Below are positions 26,094 through 35,794 of a stretch of 64,000 bases of DNA, in pieces. A program made the position numbers and the translations under genes. The notes under the pieces were generated by a model that was given only the letters and a program-made list of their open reading frames with translations, ran no database searches and was not told the DNA's origin. Position 1 is the stretch's first letter. Every line of letters starts with the position of its first letter. Origin of the DNA: Thalassospira profundimaris (GTDB lineage: Bacteria > Pseudomonadota > Alphaproteobacteria > Rhodospirillales > Thalassospiraceae). Where the stretch lies: contig NZ_JPWH01000013.1 in assembly GCF_003326755.1 (NCBI RefSeq), positions 1 to 64,000 of the forward strand, in the 5' to 3' direction.

Positions 26094-26963
26094 ATGGCTT
26101 TTATCGACCATATCCATGCCTGCAATACGGCCAAACCAGAGGATTACACCCCGTTTTGCATGGATGGGCGTATCATTGGTGGCACTCGCCCGGCCTTTGC
26201 CAATGCCCTGCTGGCCCATCCGGCGGGCATGATCACCCGGCACCCCGATACAGGTGCCCTTCATCTTGCCCCCGAAATTGCCAGCCATGCTGCGCGATCA
26301 AACGCCTTTGCCGAACTGGTGGGCGATTTGCACCGTGATGGCGTGATCAAAAGCCTGCATGGCGAGAAATTCGATGTGCGCCCCAACCTGACCGATGCCC
26401 CGTTATGTGTCATGGACCGTTCGGCGATGTCCTATTTCGGGTTTCGCTCCTGGGGCGTACATTTGAACGGCTATGTGCGCAAGCAGGACGGCATTCATAT
26501 GTGGATTGCGCACCGCTCCAAAACCAAACCGACCTATCCCGGCCAGCTTGACAATATGGTCGCGGGCGGCCAGCCCACCGGCTATGGCTTTCGCGAAAAC
26601 ATGATCAAGGAATGCGCCGAGGAAGCCAATATCCCCGAAAACCTGACGGCGGATATGAAAGCGGTCGGCACGGTGTCCTATGTTCACCAGACCGAAAAGG
26701 GCATCAAACCCGATGTGATGGTGAATTATGACCTGGAGCTACCGCAGGATTTTGTCCCCCGGCCGGTTGATGGCGAAGTCAGCCATTTTGAACTTCTGCC
26801 CATCGCCGAGGTTGCCGGGATCGTGCGGAACGGATTTGATTTCAAATTCAATTGTGCGCTGGTAATTATCGATTTTCTGATCCGCCACGGCATGATCACA
26901 CCCGATAACGAACCCGATTATGCCGACCTGACCATCGGCCTGCATCGCGACATTATTCGCTAA
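26094..26963 (+). CDS. Nudix hydrolase with DUF4743 N-terminal domain
   Basis: 289 residues from the ATG at 26094 (GCGGAG 7 bases upstream); an in-frame TTG at 26070 is less likely. The N-terminal half (about residues 1-115) matches DUF4743. The Nudix helix region reads GGQPTGYGFRENMIKECAEE, where KECAEEAN replaces the usual REUxEExG. This is the variant seen in the yeast YJR142W and plant Nudix20/24 group, reported to act on damaged thiamin diphosphates. The same substrate here is only an inference. Confidence 0.8.
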   Translation: MAFIDHIHACNTAKPEDYTPFCMDGRIIGGTRPAFANALLAHPAGMITRHPDTGALHLAPEIASHAARSNAFAELVGDLHRDGVIKSLHGEKFDVRPNLTDAPLCVMDRSAMSYFGFRSWGVHLNGYVRKQDGIHMWIAHRSKTKPTYPGQLDNMVAGGQPTGYGFRENMIKECAEEANIPENLTADMKAVGTVSYVHQTEKGIKPDVMVNYDLELPQDFVPRPVDGEVSHFELLPIAEVAGIVRNGFDFKFNCALVIIDFLIRHGMITPDNEPDYADLTIGLHRDIIR

Positions 26964-27008
26964 GGCCTTTTACCCAACCGCCCGCAGGCTGCGCCTCAGT
27001 CGCCAAAC

Positions 27009-27590
27009 TTAATGCCCGGCCTTGTCCTTGCCATCCATGCCAAAGGCGCTTAAGGCCATCAGGGTCAGTTTCATGCGCGCATCCGGGTCCAGGGCATCGA
27101 GATCAGCCTGTTTCTGGCGCATGGTGCTTAAGGCCTCCAAAATCAGCTTTTCACGCCCCGGGGCCGATCCGGCCTTGGCCTGGCGGCCTTTTTCCTGCCC
27201 CAGTTTGTCATCAGCCTCCTTCAATGCGCCCAGCACAGCCGAAGACGGATTTTGCGCCTCGGTCAGGGTTTCGGCCAATGCCAGGGCACGGGCTTCTTCG
27301 GTGCTCATGCCGGTGGCTTCATGGGCAATGGCCCGGTCGGCAATGCGCCGCGCCTGACGGGCCTGATCGGCCTGCTGGGCCGGCGTTTGCACCCGTGCCG
27401 CCGTGCCGGTACCACCGCCATAAGCCGCACTGGCCGCCGCGCGGTTGGTGGCATTTGGCGAACCGGTTGCAGACGGGCGTGCATCAAGCGGGTCCACCGG
27501 CAAGGCCTGTGCATCCTGATAGGCGCGGAGAGCCTCGCGCCCGCTTTTGCCAACAAAAACGCGCAAAAGCGTTTCTTTAAGCATACCCAT
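27009..27590 (-). CDS. Hypothetical Ala-rich protein
   Basis: 193 residues from the ATG at 27590, preceded by GGGAAG. A second ATG lies two codons later. The N-terminus (MGMLKETLLRVFVGKSGREALRAYQDA) is amphipathic. The middle is an Ala/Gln/Arg-rich helix with possible coiled-coil character (AQQADQARQARRIADRAIAHEA) and the C-terminus is charged. No membrane segment or catalytic motif is seen and I do not recognise a family. Confidence 0.65.
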   Translation of the reverse strand: MGMLKETLLRVFVGKSGREALRAYQDAQALPVDPLDARPSATGSPNATNRAAASAAYGGGTGTAARVQTPAQQADQARQARRIADRAIAHEATGMSTEEARALALAETLTEAQNPSSAVLGALKEADDKLGQEKGRQAKAGSAPGREKLILEALSTMRQKQADLDALDPDARMKLTLMALSAFGMDGKDKAGH

Positions 27591-27747
27591 TAAACTTCCC
27601 TTCGCACATCTACCTGACGACAACCGGGGGTCTGGCCCCGACAAAACAGGGCGGATTGCGCACGCTCTTGCGCTTCCCGGATCAATATCATGCCGCAATG
27701 GCGGCAAAAAATCACGGACCTTTATGGTCGTGCCAATATAAAACGGT

Positions 27748-28221
27748 CTAACGCGGATTTGTCGCGACGGGCGACATCCGGCTTTCTTCCACCAGCAGCA
27801 AAAACTGCATCAGCGCCCCGATGTCACCGGTGGCAAAATGGTCAATATCAAACACGAAATCGACATTGTCCCGCGCGGGATCATCCGGATGGCCGACAAT
27901 GCCAAACTGCACATATTGCGCCCCTTGCGCATCCAGCGATGAAATAAGGTCTGCCACACGCACCCGGTCATCGCTTTCCGCCTGCAGGCGGATCAGGGCC
28001 AGAATATCGGCATCACAATCCACAACCTGGCGGGCAATCGACACCTCGGTCGATTGGGGCGGGGCAATATCAACATCAAATCCGCCATCGGCAAACAGGG
28101 TTGCCACGGCTTTAAGCTGTTTTTCTTCAGCGCTGGAGGCCGCAGCGACCAGAATGCGGGGATGTCGGCCTTCTATTTCAGCAAAGCGCGACAACATGGA
28201 GGCAAGTTCACTAGAGGTCAT
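27748..28221 (-). CDS. B12-binding-like Rossmann domain lacking the cobalamin His
   Basis: 157 residues from the ATG at 28221. RHPRILVAAASSAEEKQLKAVATLFADGGFDVDI followed by TEVSIARQVVDCDADILALIRLQAES resembles the cobalamin-binding domain of methylmalonyl-CoA mutase and relatives. The diagnostic DxHxxG loop is replaced by SSAEEKQ, so base-off cobalamin binding through His is not expected. The first 18 residues form a short helix. The fold call is moderate; no function is assigned. Confidence 0.55.
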   Translation of the reverse strand: MTSSELASMLSRFAEIEGRHPRILVAAASSAEEKQLKAVATLFADGGFDVDIAPPQSTEVSIARQVVDCDADILALIRLQAESDDRVRVADLISSLDAQGAQYVQFGIVGHPDDPARDNVDFVFDIDHFATGDIGALMQFLLLVEESRMSPVATNPR

Positions 28222-28374
28222 GGCACCTCGCAAAATAACCCGGCAGAGGAGCCGCCGGTAAACTCGCAACCCGTCCATAACAGTCTGGTTGCGATTGGAA
28301 AGACACATCCTATCACATCCTGCCCACCAAAGAGCAAGCATCGCAAACCAAGGCACATTAAAAAATGGAAATAT

Positions 28375-29028
28375 TCAAAATGCCAGCGGGTCGCGCCCCA
28401 ATACCAGCGGATGCAAAGCCAGGATCGCGCCATATAAAATGAGGCCGCCCAATATATCGCGCCAGTCCAGCGCCCCTTTGAACAGTCCCGGCAGGTAAAA
28501 CCGCCGAGTCCCTGCTGACAGACGATCAAATTCCGCGGCACCAAGCTGGCGAAGACGCATTTTTTCCATTCGCGCCATGCCCAACACCCCAAAAAGCGCA
28601 CTGCCGCCAAAAAATATTGCGGCCGCCAAATGTCCATTGGGAAACAAATGCGCACTGCCCCAAATCACAACCCCCAGCAACAGGGGATGACGGGTAAAGC
28701 GGTTAATGCCGGGATGATCGGGGTCATAGCCCTTTGCCCGGCCAATCGACAGTGGGCAGGGCTGGCGCACGGCGGCCACCCACAGCCAGCAGACCGGCAG
28801 CATTGCCACCAGCGGAACCCAATGACTGCGCGGGTCATAGGGCCAAAGGGCAATATAATCGGCGTTCAGTTCCGCCCCGATCACCCAAACCAGCAGGCCT
28901 ATTGAAATTGCCGAAAAAGCGAACAGATAAAGAGAGGTTCCCAAGGCCGCGACCAGTTGACGGCGGAACATGCCCGGCAGGATATGACCTGCCAAAAATG
29001 CAACAATGGAAATGAAAAACCACGTCAA
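28375..29028 (-). CDS. NnrU family membrane protein
   Basis: A 217-residue protein with about five to six membrane helices. The segment PGINRFTRHPLLLGVVIWGSAHLFPNGHLAAAIFFGG is the NnrU / isoprenylcysteine methyltransferase-like signature. The start is a TTG (TTGACGTGG) with AGAGGTGATC a suitable distance upstream; no in-frame ATG lies nearby. NnrU was first linked to nitrite and nitric oxide metabolism, but no such genes are here. Confidence 0.82.
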   Translation of the reverse strand: MTWFFISIVAFLAGHILPGMFRRQLVAALGTSLYLFAFSAISIGLLVWVIGAELNADYIALWPYDPRSHWVPLVAMLPVCWLWVAAVRQPCPLSIGRAKGYDPDHPGINRFTRHPLLLGVVIWGSAHLFPNGHLAAAIFFGGSALFGVLGMARMEKMRLRQLGAAEFDRLSAGTRRFYLPGLFKGALDWRDILGGLILYGAILALHPLVLGRDPLAF

Positions 29029-29220
29029 AATGCGATCACCTCTTTACTTTGACGGCGCAACATGCAAATTGCCCTCCACGTTTCGCGCACCCTGAATGGC
29101 CAGCCTGTCGGCTTCGCCCCTTGCGCCGCGCGACTTTAGCGGATACCTCTTTATCCCTAATTGATTTTACGCAATAAAGCTGGGTTTATCCCAAACATCG
29201 GAACACGGAATATACTCGAC

Positions 29221-29643
29221 ATGAGCTGGACACCGGAAAAGATTGAATTGCTGACTTCGCTCTGGAATCAGGGTTGGACCACGGCACGCATCGGTGAAGA
29301 GCTGGGTGTGGGAAAAAATGCCGTTGTTGGCAAGGCACACCGCCTGGGTCTGCCCAAACGTCCGTCGCCGATCCAGCGTCGTGCTGAAGAAACAGAAACC
29401 AAAAAGGCCCCGGCGCCCAAGGTTCTGTCGAAAGGCATCAGCATTTATGACCTTGGACCGGGCATGTGCCGCTGGCCGTTTGGCGATCCCGGAGATGATG
29501 ATTTCCATTTCTGCGGCAAAAAAATCATCCCTGGCAAACCCTATTGCGATGAACATTGCGCTGCGGCCTACCTGAATGGCAAAAGCCCGCGTGAAGACAA
29601 TCCGCGCAACCCCAATCACGGCGGCCCGAACAACAAACGCTGA
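29221..29643 (+). CDS. gcrA: GcrA cell cycle regulator
   Basis: 140 residues from the ATG at 29221. The N-terminal HTH reads SWTPEKIELLTSLWNQGWTTARIGEELGVGKNAVVGKAHRLGLP, the invariant GcrA signature. The C-terminal domain has the CRWPFGDPGDDDFHFCGK segment and a Cys/His pair (YCDEHC) that can bind metal. GcrA works with sigma-70 at CcrM-methylated promoters in alphaproteobacteria. It is a single gene ended by a strong terminator. Confidence 0.95.
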   Translation: MSWTPEKIELLTSLWNQGWTTARIGEELGVGKNAVVGKAHRLGLPKRPSPIQRRAEETETKKAPAPKVLSKGISIYDLGPGMCRWPFGDPGDDDFHFCGKKIIPGKPYCDEHCAAAYLNGKSPREDNPRNPNHGGPNNKR

Positions 29644-29672
29644 TCGTGCGCCCCTGCTAAAAAAATCGGAGA

Positions 29673-29698
29673 GGCCGTCCTTCGGGGCGGCTTTTTTC
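29673..29698 (+). terminator. Rho-independent terminator of gcrA
   Basis: GCCGTCC-TTC-(G)GGGCGGC hairpin followed by TTTTTT, 30 bases past the gcrA stop. Confidence 0.9.
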
Positions 29699-29724
29699 GT
29701 GCGATCAGCCTTGCCGAAACGACA

Positions 29725-29746
29725 AAACCCCGCCATAGCGGGGTTT
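29725..29746. terminator. Bidirectional hairpin between gcrA and cpdB
   Basis: A 9-bp perfect stem (29725-29733 with 29738-29746), 4-base loop and A/T flanks, 34 bases beyond the cpdB stop. Confidence 0.75.
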
Positions 29747-29779
29747 GCCAAAACGACGACAATCAGAAAACAGTCGCAT

Positions 29780-31738
29780 TTATTTCAACGTTGTCAGCAC
29801 ATATTGGGCAAAACCTTCGGGGGTTTCACCCACATAGCTGATATTGGTCGGCGCATTTACCGCATTCGAGGCCTTCGGGCTGGTGACAAATGTTACCTTG
29901 CTGGCATTGTCCATCGGGGCGAGGTGCCAGTTGCCATCGGCTTTGGGGTCGATAATTTTTTCTTCCATGATGTAATTTGCCAGCACGGTGCGGTTTTCAT
30001 CGGGCGCATCGACAATAATCGTCGAACCATCCAGCCCCGGGAAATGCCCGCCGCCACTGGCCCGGTAATTGTTGGTTGCCACGACAAATTTCTGGTCGCC
30101 GTCAATTGGTTTACCGTCAAACTGCAAATTGACGATGCGATGCGCATCCGGGTTCACAACCGCCCCATCCTTGTTATAGCGGGCCGGTTGCGTCACATCG
30201 ATTTCATAAGTCACACCATCGATGACATCGAAATTATAGGTCGGAAAATCCTGATTGATCAGCATCTGTTCCTGATCACTGTTGGGATCAATCTGGTTAA
30301 ATTGCCCGGCCGACATTTCCAGCCATTCGCGTACCTGATTGCCGGTCAACAGCACGGCGCGCACGGTATTGGGGTAAATATACAGGTCCGCCACGTTTTT
30401 AAGGGCGATTTTGCCTGCCGGAATATCGGTATAATAATCCGGCCCGCCGCGCCCACCGGCCTTAAACGGCGCCCCGGCCGAAAGGATCGGCAGGCCGTCA
30501 TATTCGGTCCCGGCCAAAATCTTTTTCAAATACCATTTCTGGGCATTGGTCACGATCTGGATCGAGGGGTCATCCGCCACCAGGGCAAAAAAGCTGTTAA
30601 TCGCGGACTCACTCGTGCCCACGCCTTCGCGCATGTAATCAATCGTTGCCTTGTGCTCGGTCTCGACCGCCTTTAAAATTTCCGGGTCGGCATCAACCAG
30701 CGGCACCACGTCGCGCCCTTCACGATGATAAATCGGTTCGGCCTCCGACAGGGAATTTGTCACCTGCCAGGTGCCGTCATCCTTCACATTCAGGCTTAAA
30801 TCAATCACGCCAACATGGCTGCCCCAAAAGCCGGGCATCACGGCGGGAACCCCGTTAATTGTGCCTTTGGTCAGGTCAACACCTTCAATATCGGCGAATT
30901 TTTCCGACGGGAAAACTTCGTGGGCATGACCAAACAAAATGGCATCAATGCCCTTGACCTTGGACAGATAATAAATGGCATTTTCTTCCATGCCGTGGCG
31001 GGTTTGCGTGCTCATGCCCGAATGGGGCACGGCAATCACCAGGTCCGCGCCCTTTTGGCGCATTTCCGGGACATATTTTTCGGCCATATCCACAATGTCT
31101 TTGGTGATGACATGACCTTCCAGGTTGGCCTTGTCCCACTGCATGATCTGGGGCGGGGCAAAGCCGATAACGCCAATGGTGATCGGATGTTTTTTGCCAT
31201 CCTTGTCCACCAGTTCACGCTGCAAAAGCTGATAGGGGGTAAAATAGGGCTTGTCGTTGTCGGGGTTATCATCGCCATCATCGACAAAAATATTGGCATT
31301 CACATAGGGGAATTTCGCCCCGGCAATGGCATTGGCAAGAAATTCCAGCCCGTAATTGAATTCGTGATTGCCGACATTGCCCACATCATAATCCATCAGG
31401 TTCATGGCCTTGTAAACCGGATGGGTTTCGCCCTTTTTCAGGCCGTGGCGTTTGGCCATATAATCACCCAGCGGGTTGCCCTGGATCAGATCACCATTAT
31501 CAATAAGGATGCTGTTATCGGCCTCTTGCCGCGCCTTTTTAATCAGGGTGGCATCCTTGGCAAGGCCCACCGTTTGCGATGCAGCATCGCGGTAATAATC
31601 GTAATTGACCAAATGCGAATGAATGTCGGTGGTTTCGAGAATTCGCAACGACACGGCACTGTCGGCAAGGGCGGTGCCCGCCATCAAACTTACGGACAGG
31701 CCCATGATCGCGCAGGCCAACGGACGGTAGAAAGTCAT
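29780..31738 (-). CDS. cpdB: 2',3'-cyclic-nucleotide 2'-phosphodiesterase/3'-nucleotidase
   Basis: About 652 residues. A signal peptide (ends TALA) directs it to the periplasm. The metallophosphatase core shows ETTDIHSHL, LIDNGDLIQGNPL, GNVGNHEFNYG and FGHAHEVFP, all with intact metal ligands. The C-terminal 5'-nucleotidase domain follows (about residues 350-620; NNYRASGGGHFPGL). It breaks down extracellular nucleotides for phosphate and nucleosides. It is a single gene convergent with gcrA. Confidence 0.93.
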   Translation of the reverse strand: MTFYRPLACAIMGLSVSLMAGTALADSAVSLRILETTDIHSHLVNYDYYRDAASQTVGLAKDATLIKKARQEADNSILIDNGDLIQGNPLGDYMAKRHGLKKGETHPVYKAMNLMDYDVGNVGNHEFNYGLEFLANAIAGAKFPYVNANIFVDDGDDNPDNDKPYFTPYQLLQRELVDKDGKKHPITIGVIGFAPPQIMQWDKANLEGHVITKDIVDMAEKYVPEMRQKGADLVIAVPHSGMSTQTRHGMEENAIYYLSKVKGIDAILFGHAHEVFPSEKFADIEGVDLTKGTINGVPAVMPGFWGSHVGVIDLSLNVKDDGTWQVTNSLSEAEPIYHREGRDVVPLVDADPEILKAVETEHKATIDYMREGVGTSESAINSFFALVADDPSIQIVTNAQKWYLKKILAGTEYDGLPILSAGAPFKAGGRGGPDYYTDIPAGKIALKNVADLYIYPNTVRAVLLTGNQVREWLEMSAGQFNQIDPNSDQEQMLINQDFPTYNFDVIDGVTYEIDVTQPARYNKDGAVVNPDAHRIVNLQFDGKPIDGDQKFVVATNNYRASGGGHFPGLDGSTIIVDAPDENRTVLANYIMEEKIIDPKADGNWHLAPMDNASKVTFVTSPKASNAVNAPTNISYVGETPEGFAQYVLTTLK

Positions 31739-31924
31739 TTCGTGCATCCCTGAAAAATGGTGGTCTGTCTGACCAATCTATTTCTGATTATCCGGTCAGA
31801 ATTTGAAGATTTTGCGAAAATCACACCAGAGAGGCAAACAAAAACACCCATCCAGCAGAACAGGCGTTTTTCACGTTGAATGTTCACGCCAGAAAAACCA
31901 GCCTGACAAAGGGTTTGGCGCAAA

Positions 31925-33268
31925 TTACCGGGCAGCCTGCCCAACGGATGGCGCCGGGTCCGTGCCCCCCAAAACCACCTCGTTGCCCGGTCGCGGGTCA
32001 TGGGGAACATTCAGCGACAGAATCAGCGACCCCAGCGCCAGCACCGCCCCGGTCAAAAAAACGGCACTAGGCGAAACCAGCCACAACAACCCGAAGGCCG
32101 CGGGCAAAAACACCGCCGCAATATGGTTGATGGTAAAACTGACCCCGGCCGTCGAGGAAATGTCGCCCGGATCAGCGATTTTCTGGAAATAGGTTTTCAT
32201 CGCAATCGCCATCGCAAAGAACATATGGTCGATCACATAAAGCCCGGCGGCAATATGGGCATTTTGCACAAAGGCATAGGAGGTGAAGACGATAAACAAC
32301 CCGCAATATTCCACCACCAGCGCCCGTCGTTCGCCCCATTTGCCAATCAGGCGGCCAATTTTTGGGGCCAGTACCATATTGATGGCGTGGTTCAGCAAAT
32401 ACAGAATGGTGATGGTGCCCACATCATAACCAAACTTTTCCACCATCAGAAAACCGGCAAACACGGTAAAAATCTGGCGCCGCGCCCCGGCCATAAAGGT
32501 TAGTGCGTAATAGAGCCAGTAACGACGGCGCAACACCAGCTTGCGGGTTTGCGGATGGGCATCCTTGAATTTGGGAAACACCATCCAGGCAATAACCGCA
32601 CCGATAATGGTCAGCGCCCCGCCCGCCACATAGACCCCGCGATAGGGCATGGCGAAAATTTCCATCATTACCCACACGCCGCCAAACATAAGCAATGACG
32701 CAATTGACTTTGCCGACAGCTGACGGCCCATCACCATTGCCGCCCGGTCCTTCGCCACCCATTGCAGGGACAGCGCCTGTTGCATGGTTTCAAAATAATG
32801 AAAGCCGATCGACATCAGGACGGTGGTGCAATAAAGGCCGATCACGGTGGGGAAATAGCCACTCATGGCAACGCCCAGCCCCAACACCATCAGGGACAGG
32901 ATGGCAAAAGTTTGCTCGCGGAAAATCAGCAGGGCAAAAATGGCCGTAAAAGCCAAAAAACCGGGAATTTCCCGCAAAGACTGCAAAATGCCAATTTCCC
33001 TGCCGGTAAAATCGGCCATTTCGACGGAAAAATTGTTCAAAAGCGCCATCCAGGTCGAAAAGGACAGTGGCATGGCAGCTGCCATCAGGATCAGCAGCAC
33101 TTCGGGGTTGTTGCGCCAGCCGGTTGGTCCGGCGGCTCCCCCTTTGGCAAAAGCCGTCTTGTCCGGGGCCGTACTTGCCAAATAATCTGGCGCATGGGCA
33201 TCCGGCTCTGTCGGGTTATGGGCCTCGGCATTGTCCGTCGGGCGTGGGGCAGGATAAGGGGTGGGCAT
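31925..33268 (-). CDS. MFS transporter
   Basis: A 447-residue protein with about 12 membrane helices after a polar, Pro-rich N-terminal tail of some 50 residues. The fold and the basic cytoplasmic loops (around KFKDAHPQTRKLVLRRR, mid-protein) fit the major facilitator superfamily; the substrate is unknown. It diverges from an AraC gene, with 147 bases between starts, so that regulator probably controls it. Confidence 0.82.
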   Translation of the reverse strand: MPTPYPAPRPTDNAEAHNPTEPDAHAPDYLASTAPDKTAFAKGGAAGPTGWRNNPEVLLILMAAAMPLSFSTWMALLNNFSVEMADFTGREIGILQSLREIPGFLAFTAIFALLIFREQTFAILSLMVLGLGVAMSGYFPTVIGLYCTTVLMSIGFHYFETMQQALSLQWVAKDRAAMVMGRQLSAKSIASLLMFGGVWVMMEIFAMPYRGVYVAGGALTIIGAVIAWMVFPKFKDAHPQTRKLVLRRRYWLYYALTFMAGARRQIFTVFAGFLMVEKFGYDVGTITILYLLNHAINMVLAPKIGRLIGKWGERRALVVEYCGLFIVFTSYAFVQNAHIAAGLYVIDHMFFAMAIAMKTYFQKIADPGDISSTAGVSFTINHIAAVFLPAAFGLLWLVSPSAVFLTGAVLALGSLILSLNVPHDPRPGNEVVLGGTDPAPSVGQAAR

Positions 33269-33415
33269 GGACGGTTTCCTGAAAGTTCATGAATCCGCAT
33301 CACGAATTCATCCGGCGATCCCGGGAGTTGTCTGGATTGCTTCCAAACTAAACTTGTCCTGATCGTCTGTCTCACGGTAATCTGCCATTGAATGCGGCAA
33401 ACAGGACATATTTCC

Positions 33416-34207
33416 ATGTTAAAACCCGAAAATTCACCCCCACCCCGCCCCCGCCCGGATATATTGCCGCGCCCGGTTTATGTACGGGTCTCTGATTTTC
33501 CGGCCGGGCGCTGTGTGGGCATGCACCATCACGACTGGTACCAGCTTATTTATTCCACCGAAGGCACCATGACGGTCACGACCGAAGCCGGCATATGGGT
33601 TGTACCGCCTCAACGCGCGGTTTGGGTGCCCCCCGGTGTGGACCATGCGGTGGCCCATGCCACCTTTTGCCGGGCACGTCATGTGTATATTGCGCGAGAT
33701 GTTCCGGCCCGGCTAAACAATCAGTGCATGGTGATTGAGGTCAGCCCGCTTTTACGCGAACTGATCCGCGCTGCGGCACAAATTCCCATTGAATATGACG
33801 AACAGGGTGCCGAAGGCCGCCTAATCCGGGTCCTGCTGGATCAGCTTGCCGCACAGGTCCATAGCAACAACCTGCATCTGCCCGCCCCGAAGGATCCACG
33901 GCTGGCCCGCATTTGCCATCATCTGCAATCCGACCCGGCCGATAACCGCACCCTTGAGGAATGGTCGCGCGATTGCGGGGCATCGTCGCGCACATTAGCC
34001 CGACTGTTCTTGCGCGAAACCGGTATGCCGTTTCGCGAATGGCGGCAAAAATTACGGCTGCTCTATGCGCTCGAAAAACTCGCCCATCACCGGCCGGTCA
34101 CGGAAATTGCCCTTGATCTGGGCTATGAAAACACATCCGCCTTCATTGCCATGTTTCGCAAGGCAACCGGCAAAACACCGGGCACCTATTTCAATACGCC
34201 GCCTTAA
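33416..34207 (+). CDS. AraC family transcriptional regulator
   Basis: 263 residues from the ATG at 33416. An N-terminal cupin sensor domain (MHHHDWYQLIYSTEGTMTV, then PPQRAVWVPPGVDHAV) is followed by a double HTH (LEEWSRDCGASSRTLARLFLRETGMPFREWRQ and VTEIALDLGYENTSAFIAMFRKATGKTPGTY). The ligand is unknown. The neighbouring divergent MFS gene is the likely target. Confidence 0.9.
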   Translation: MLKPENSPPPRPRPDILPRPVYVRVSDFPAGRCVGMHHHDWYQLIYSTEGTMTVTTEAGIWVVPPQRAVWVPPGVDHAVAHATFCRARHVYIARDVPARLNNQCMVIEVSPLLRELIRAAAQIPIEYDEQGAEGRLIRVLLDQLAAQVHSNNLHLPAPKDPRLARICHHLQSDPADNRTLEEWSRDCGASSRTLARLFLRETGMPFREWRQKLRLLYALEKLAHHRPVTEIALDLGYENTSAFIAMFRKATGKTPGTYFNTPP

Positions 34208-34340
34208 AAATAAATAAACGGCCCCGAAGGACCGTTCTAACAGACTTGAACAACAGCGGGCGAAACAGGGGGCTTTCCTCATCCTGATACGCCTGTCGGA
34301 CAGATCGGCAAGGCAACAACCCGGCCTGTGAAACCCAGGA

Positions 34341-35000
34341 TCAGTCAATATCCCGCCCAAACCGATCGCCGGGCAGCAAAATATCATCCTCTTCGGTACG
34401 AAGACGGTTCAGATATCGCGATGTTGCCTGCGACAGGCTCCGTCCGGTCCGGCGCGTTTCCGAACACAGATTGTGAATGTAAACCGCATCTTCAATCGAC
34501 CAGTCGCAATCGGGTTGAGATCCCTTCTCGCGATCGCTGGCACGTCGATTGGGATGATGTTTTTTGCCCTTCACCACCGGAGCGGACATCTCGCGTTCGG
34601 CCAAAAGGCGCAACAGCTTTACCAGATCAGGCAGGGCCTCCATCACATTTTGCAGAGATGACAGACCTTCATACAGGGCCTTCATCAGGGCGGCGGCCTG
34701 CTCTGCCGACAACGCGGCAGGCGGATTGTGCCCGAAAAAAGACGTTACATCGCCAGCCGCCGGGGGCGCAGACATGCGTCCTGTCACGTCGGCCAAACGT
34801 GCCGTCATCTGCGAAAGCGCCTCGGACGAGAGAGAGTCCGAACCCGAAACCAAATTCAACACCTGAAATTTTTTCCAGGCACGATGGTTCGGCTCACCGC
34901 TTCTGCGGCCCGGGCTGATATCGAGTTGTGGCTGATGAGGCCCGCGATAATTTGCCTCGCCCTGTCTGCGGGCGGGGTGCATATCATTGACCGTACGCAT
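34341..35000 (-). CDS. Hypothetical protein, 219 aa
   Basis: Translation is well supported by GGAGGAGG just upstream of the ATG. There is no signal peptide or membrane segment. The first 45 residues are polar and Arg/Gly/Pro rich. Residues 60-135 form long helices (SAEQAAALMKALYEGLSSLQ, then PDLVKLLRLLAE). A basic stretch (KGKKHHPNRRASDREKG) leads to a C-terminal helical region. I do not recognise the family. It lies near the DUF4347 gene, in a stretch of poorly known proteins. Confidence 0.65.
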   Translation of the reverse strand: MRTVNDMHPARRQGEANYRGPHQPQLDISPGRRSGEPNHRAWKKFQVLNLVSGSDSLSSEALSQMTARLADVTGRMSAPPAAGDVTSFFGHNPPAALSAEQAAALMKALYEGLSSLQNVMEALPDLVKLLRLLAEREMSAPVVKGKKHHPNRRASDREKGSQPDCDWSIEDAVYIHNLCSETRRTGRSLSQATSRYLNRLRTEEDDILLPGDRFGRDID

Positions 35001-35634
35001 TTCCTCCTCCTGAGAATCCGCAATACCTGATGCTTCGGGACCATGCCCGAAAACGAGCTCTTATTACCTATAAGAGCGACTACCATAACAAATTTAATCG
35101 CATTGCGATACTATACGTTCTCTCGCCCCGCCAAATTCGCACAATTATTTCAATATCCCTGTTCTTTAGATTAGGCCCCCACCCACATCCTAGCCGACAA
35201 CATAATTGCCCTTGTGCATCCGGTCTTTATTATAAGTTGTATAATATCGGTCGTAAATTCCCGACTCGGCACCAGACAAACCGACAAACGGTTGATTGGG
35301 ACATGACACAGCAGGCATTAAACGGCAGCACCAAAGCCCGTGCTGATCCATCGTTGCTATATGAAACAAATACACCTTGCCAACTATGTCTACATTGTAA
35401 CGCAAACAGGCGAAGGCCATGACGGCGCCAGAGCCGCAAGCATCGATCGGCACCTACCATTTCGCTATAACTTTTCGCCAAGATACCTGATAGCAGGCGT
35501 GATCATGTTTTTTATTGGAGTCCCAGGTTAAGGCCTTTTCGAACCAAAATTTCGCTTAGTATGCGTGCGTCAAAACTCAAGGAAGCCGGAAAATTTTAAT
35601 TCGGCAACTTTAATGCATATCCTATTTCAACAAA
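35001..35634. other. Long AT-richer intergenic region
   Basis: About 630 bases with no convincing gene. Short ORFs exist (for example 35361-35531, with a hydrophobic C-terminal end) but lack good ribosome binding sites. Base composition is more AT-rich than in the surrounding genes. Confidence 0.5.
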
Positions 35635-35668
35635 AAAACCGGAGGCCACCGCACGGGCCTCCGGTTTT
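35635..35668. terminator. Strong bidirectional terminator
   Basis: A 13-bp perfect stem (35635-35647 with 35656-35668), 8-base loop, A-rich left flank and T-ended right arm. It lies about 127 bases past the DUF4347 gene on the minus strand. Confidence 0.85.
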
Positions 35669-35794
35669 GGGACTGGCAGGATATGGCTCAACCTCCCCCG
35701 AGCGGCCATATCCCTGCCAGTCTGGCGCGGACAGCCAGCCTGCAAAGGCTGCAGCGTCGCGCCGTGATATATCCATAAAGGACCAACCCCGAAC

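Noticed and set aside
35361..35531. 56-residue ORF with a hydrophobic end
   Set aside because: No convincing ribosome binding site, and the hydrophobic stretch is short. Not strong enough to list as a gene.
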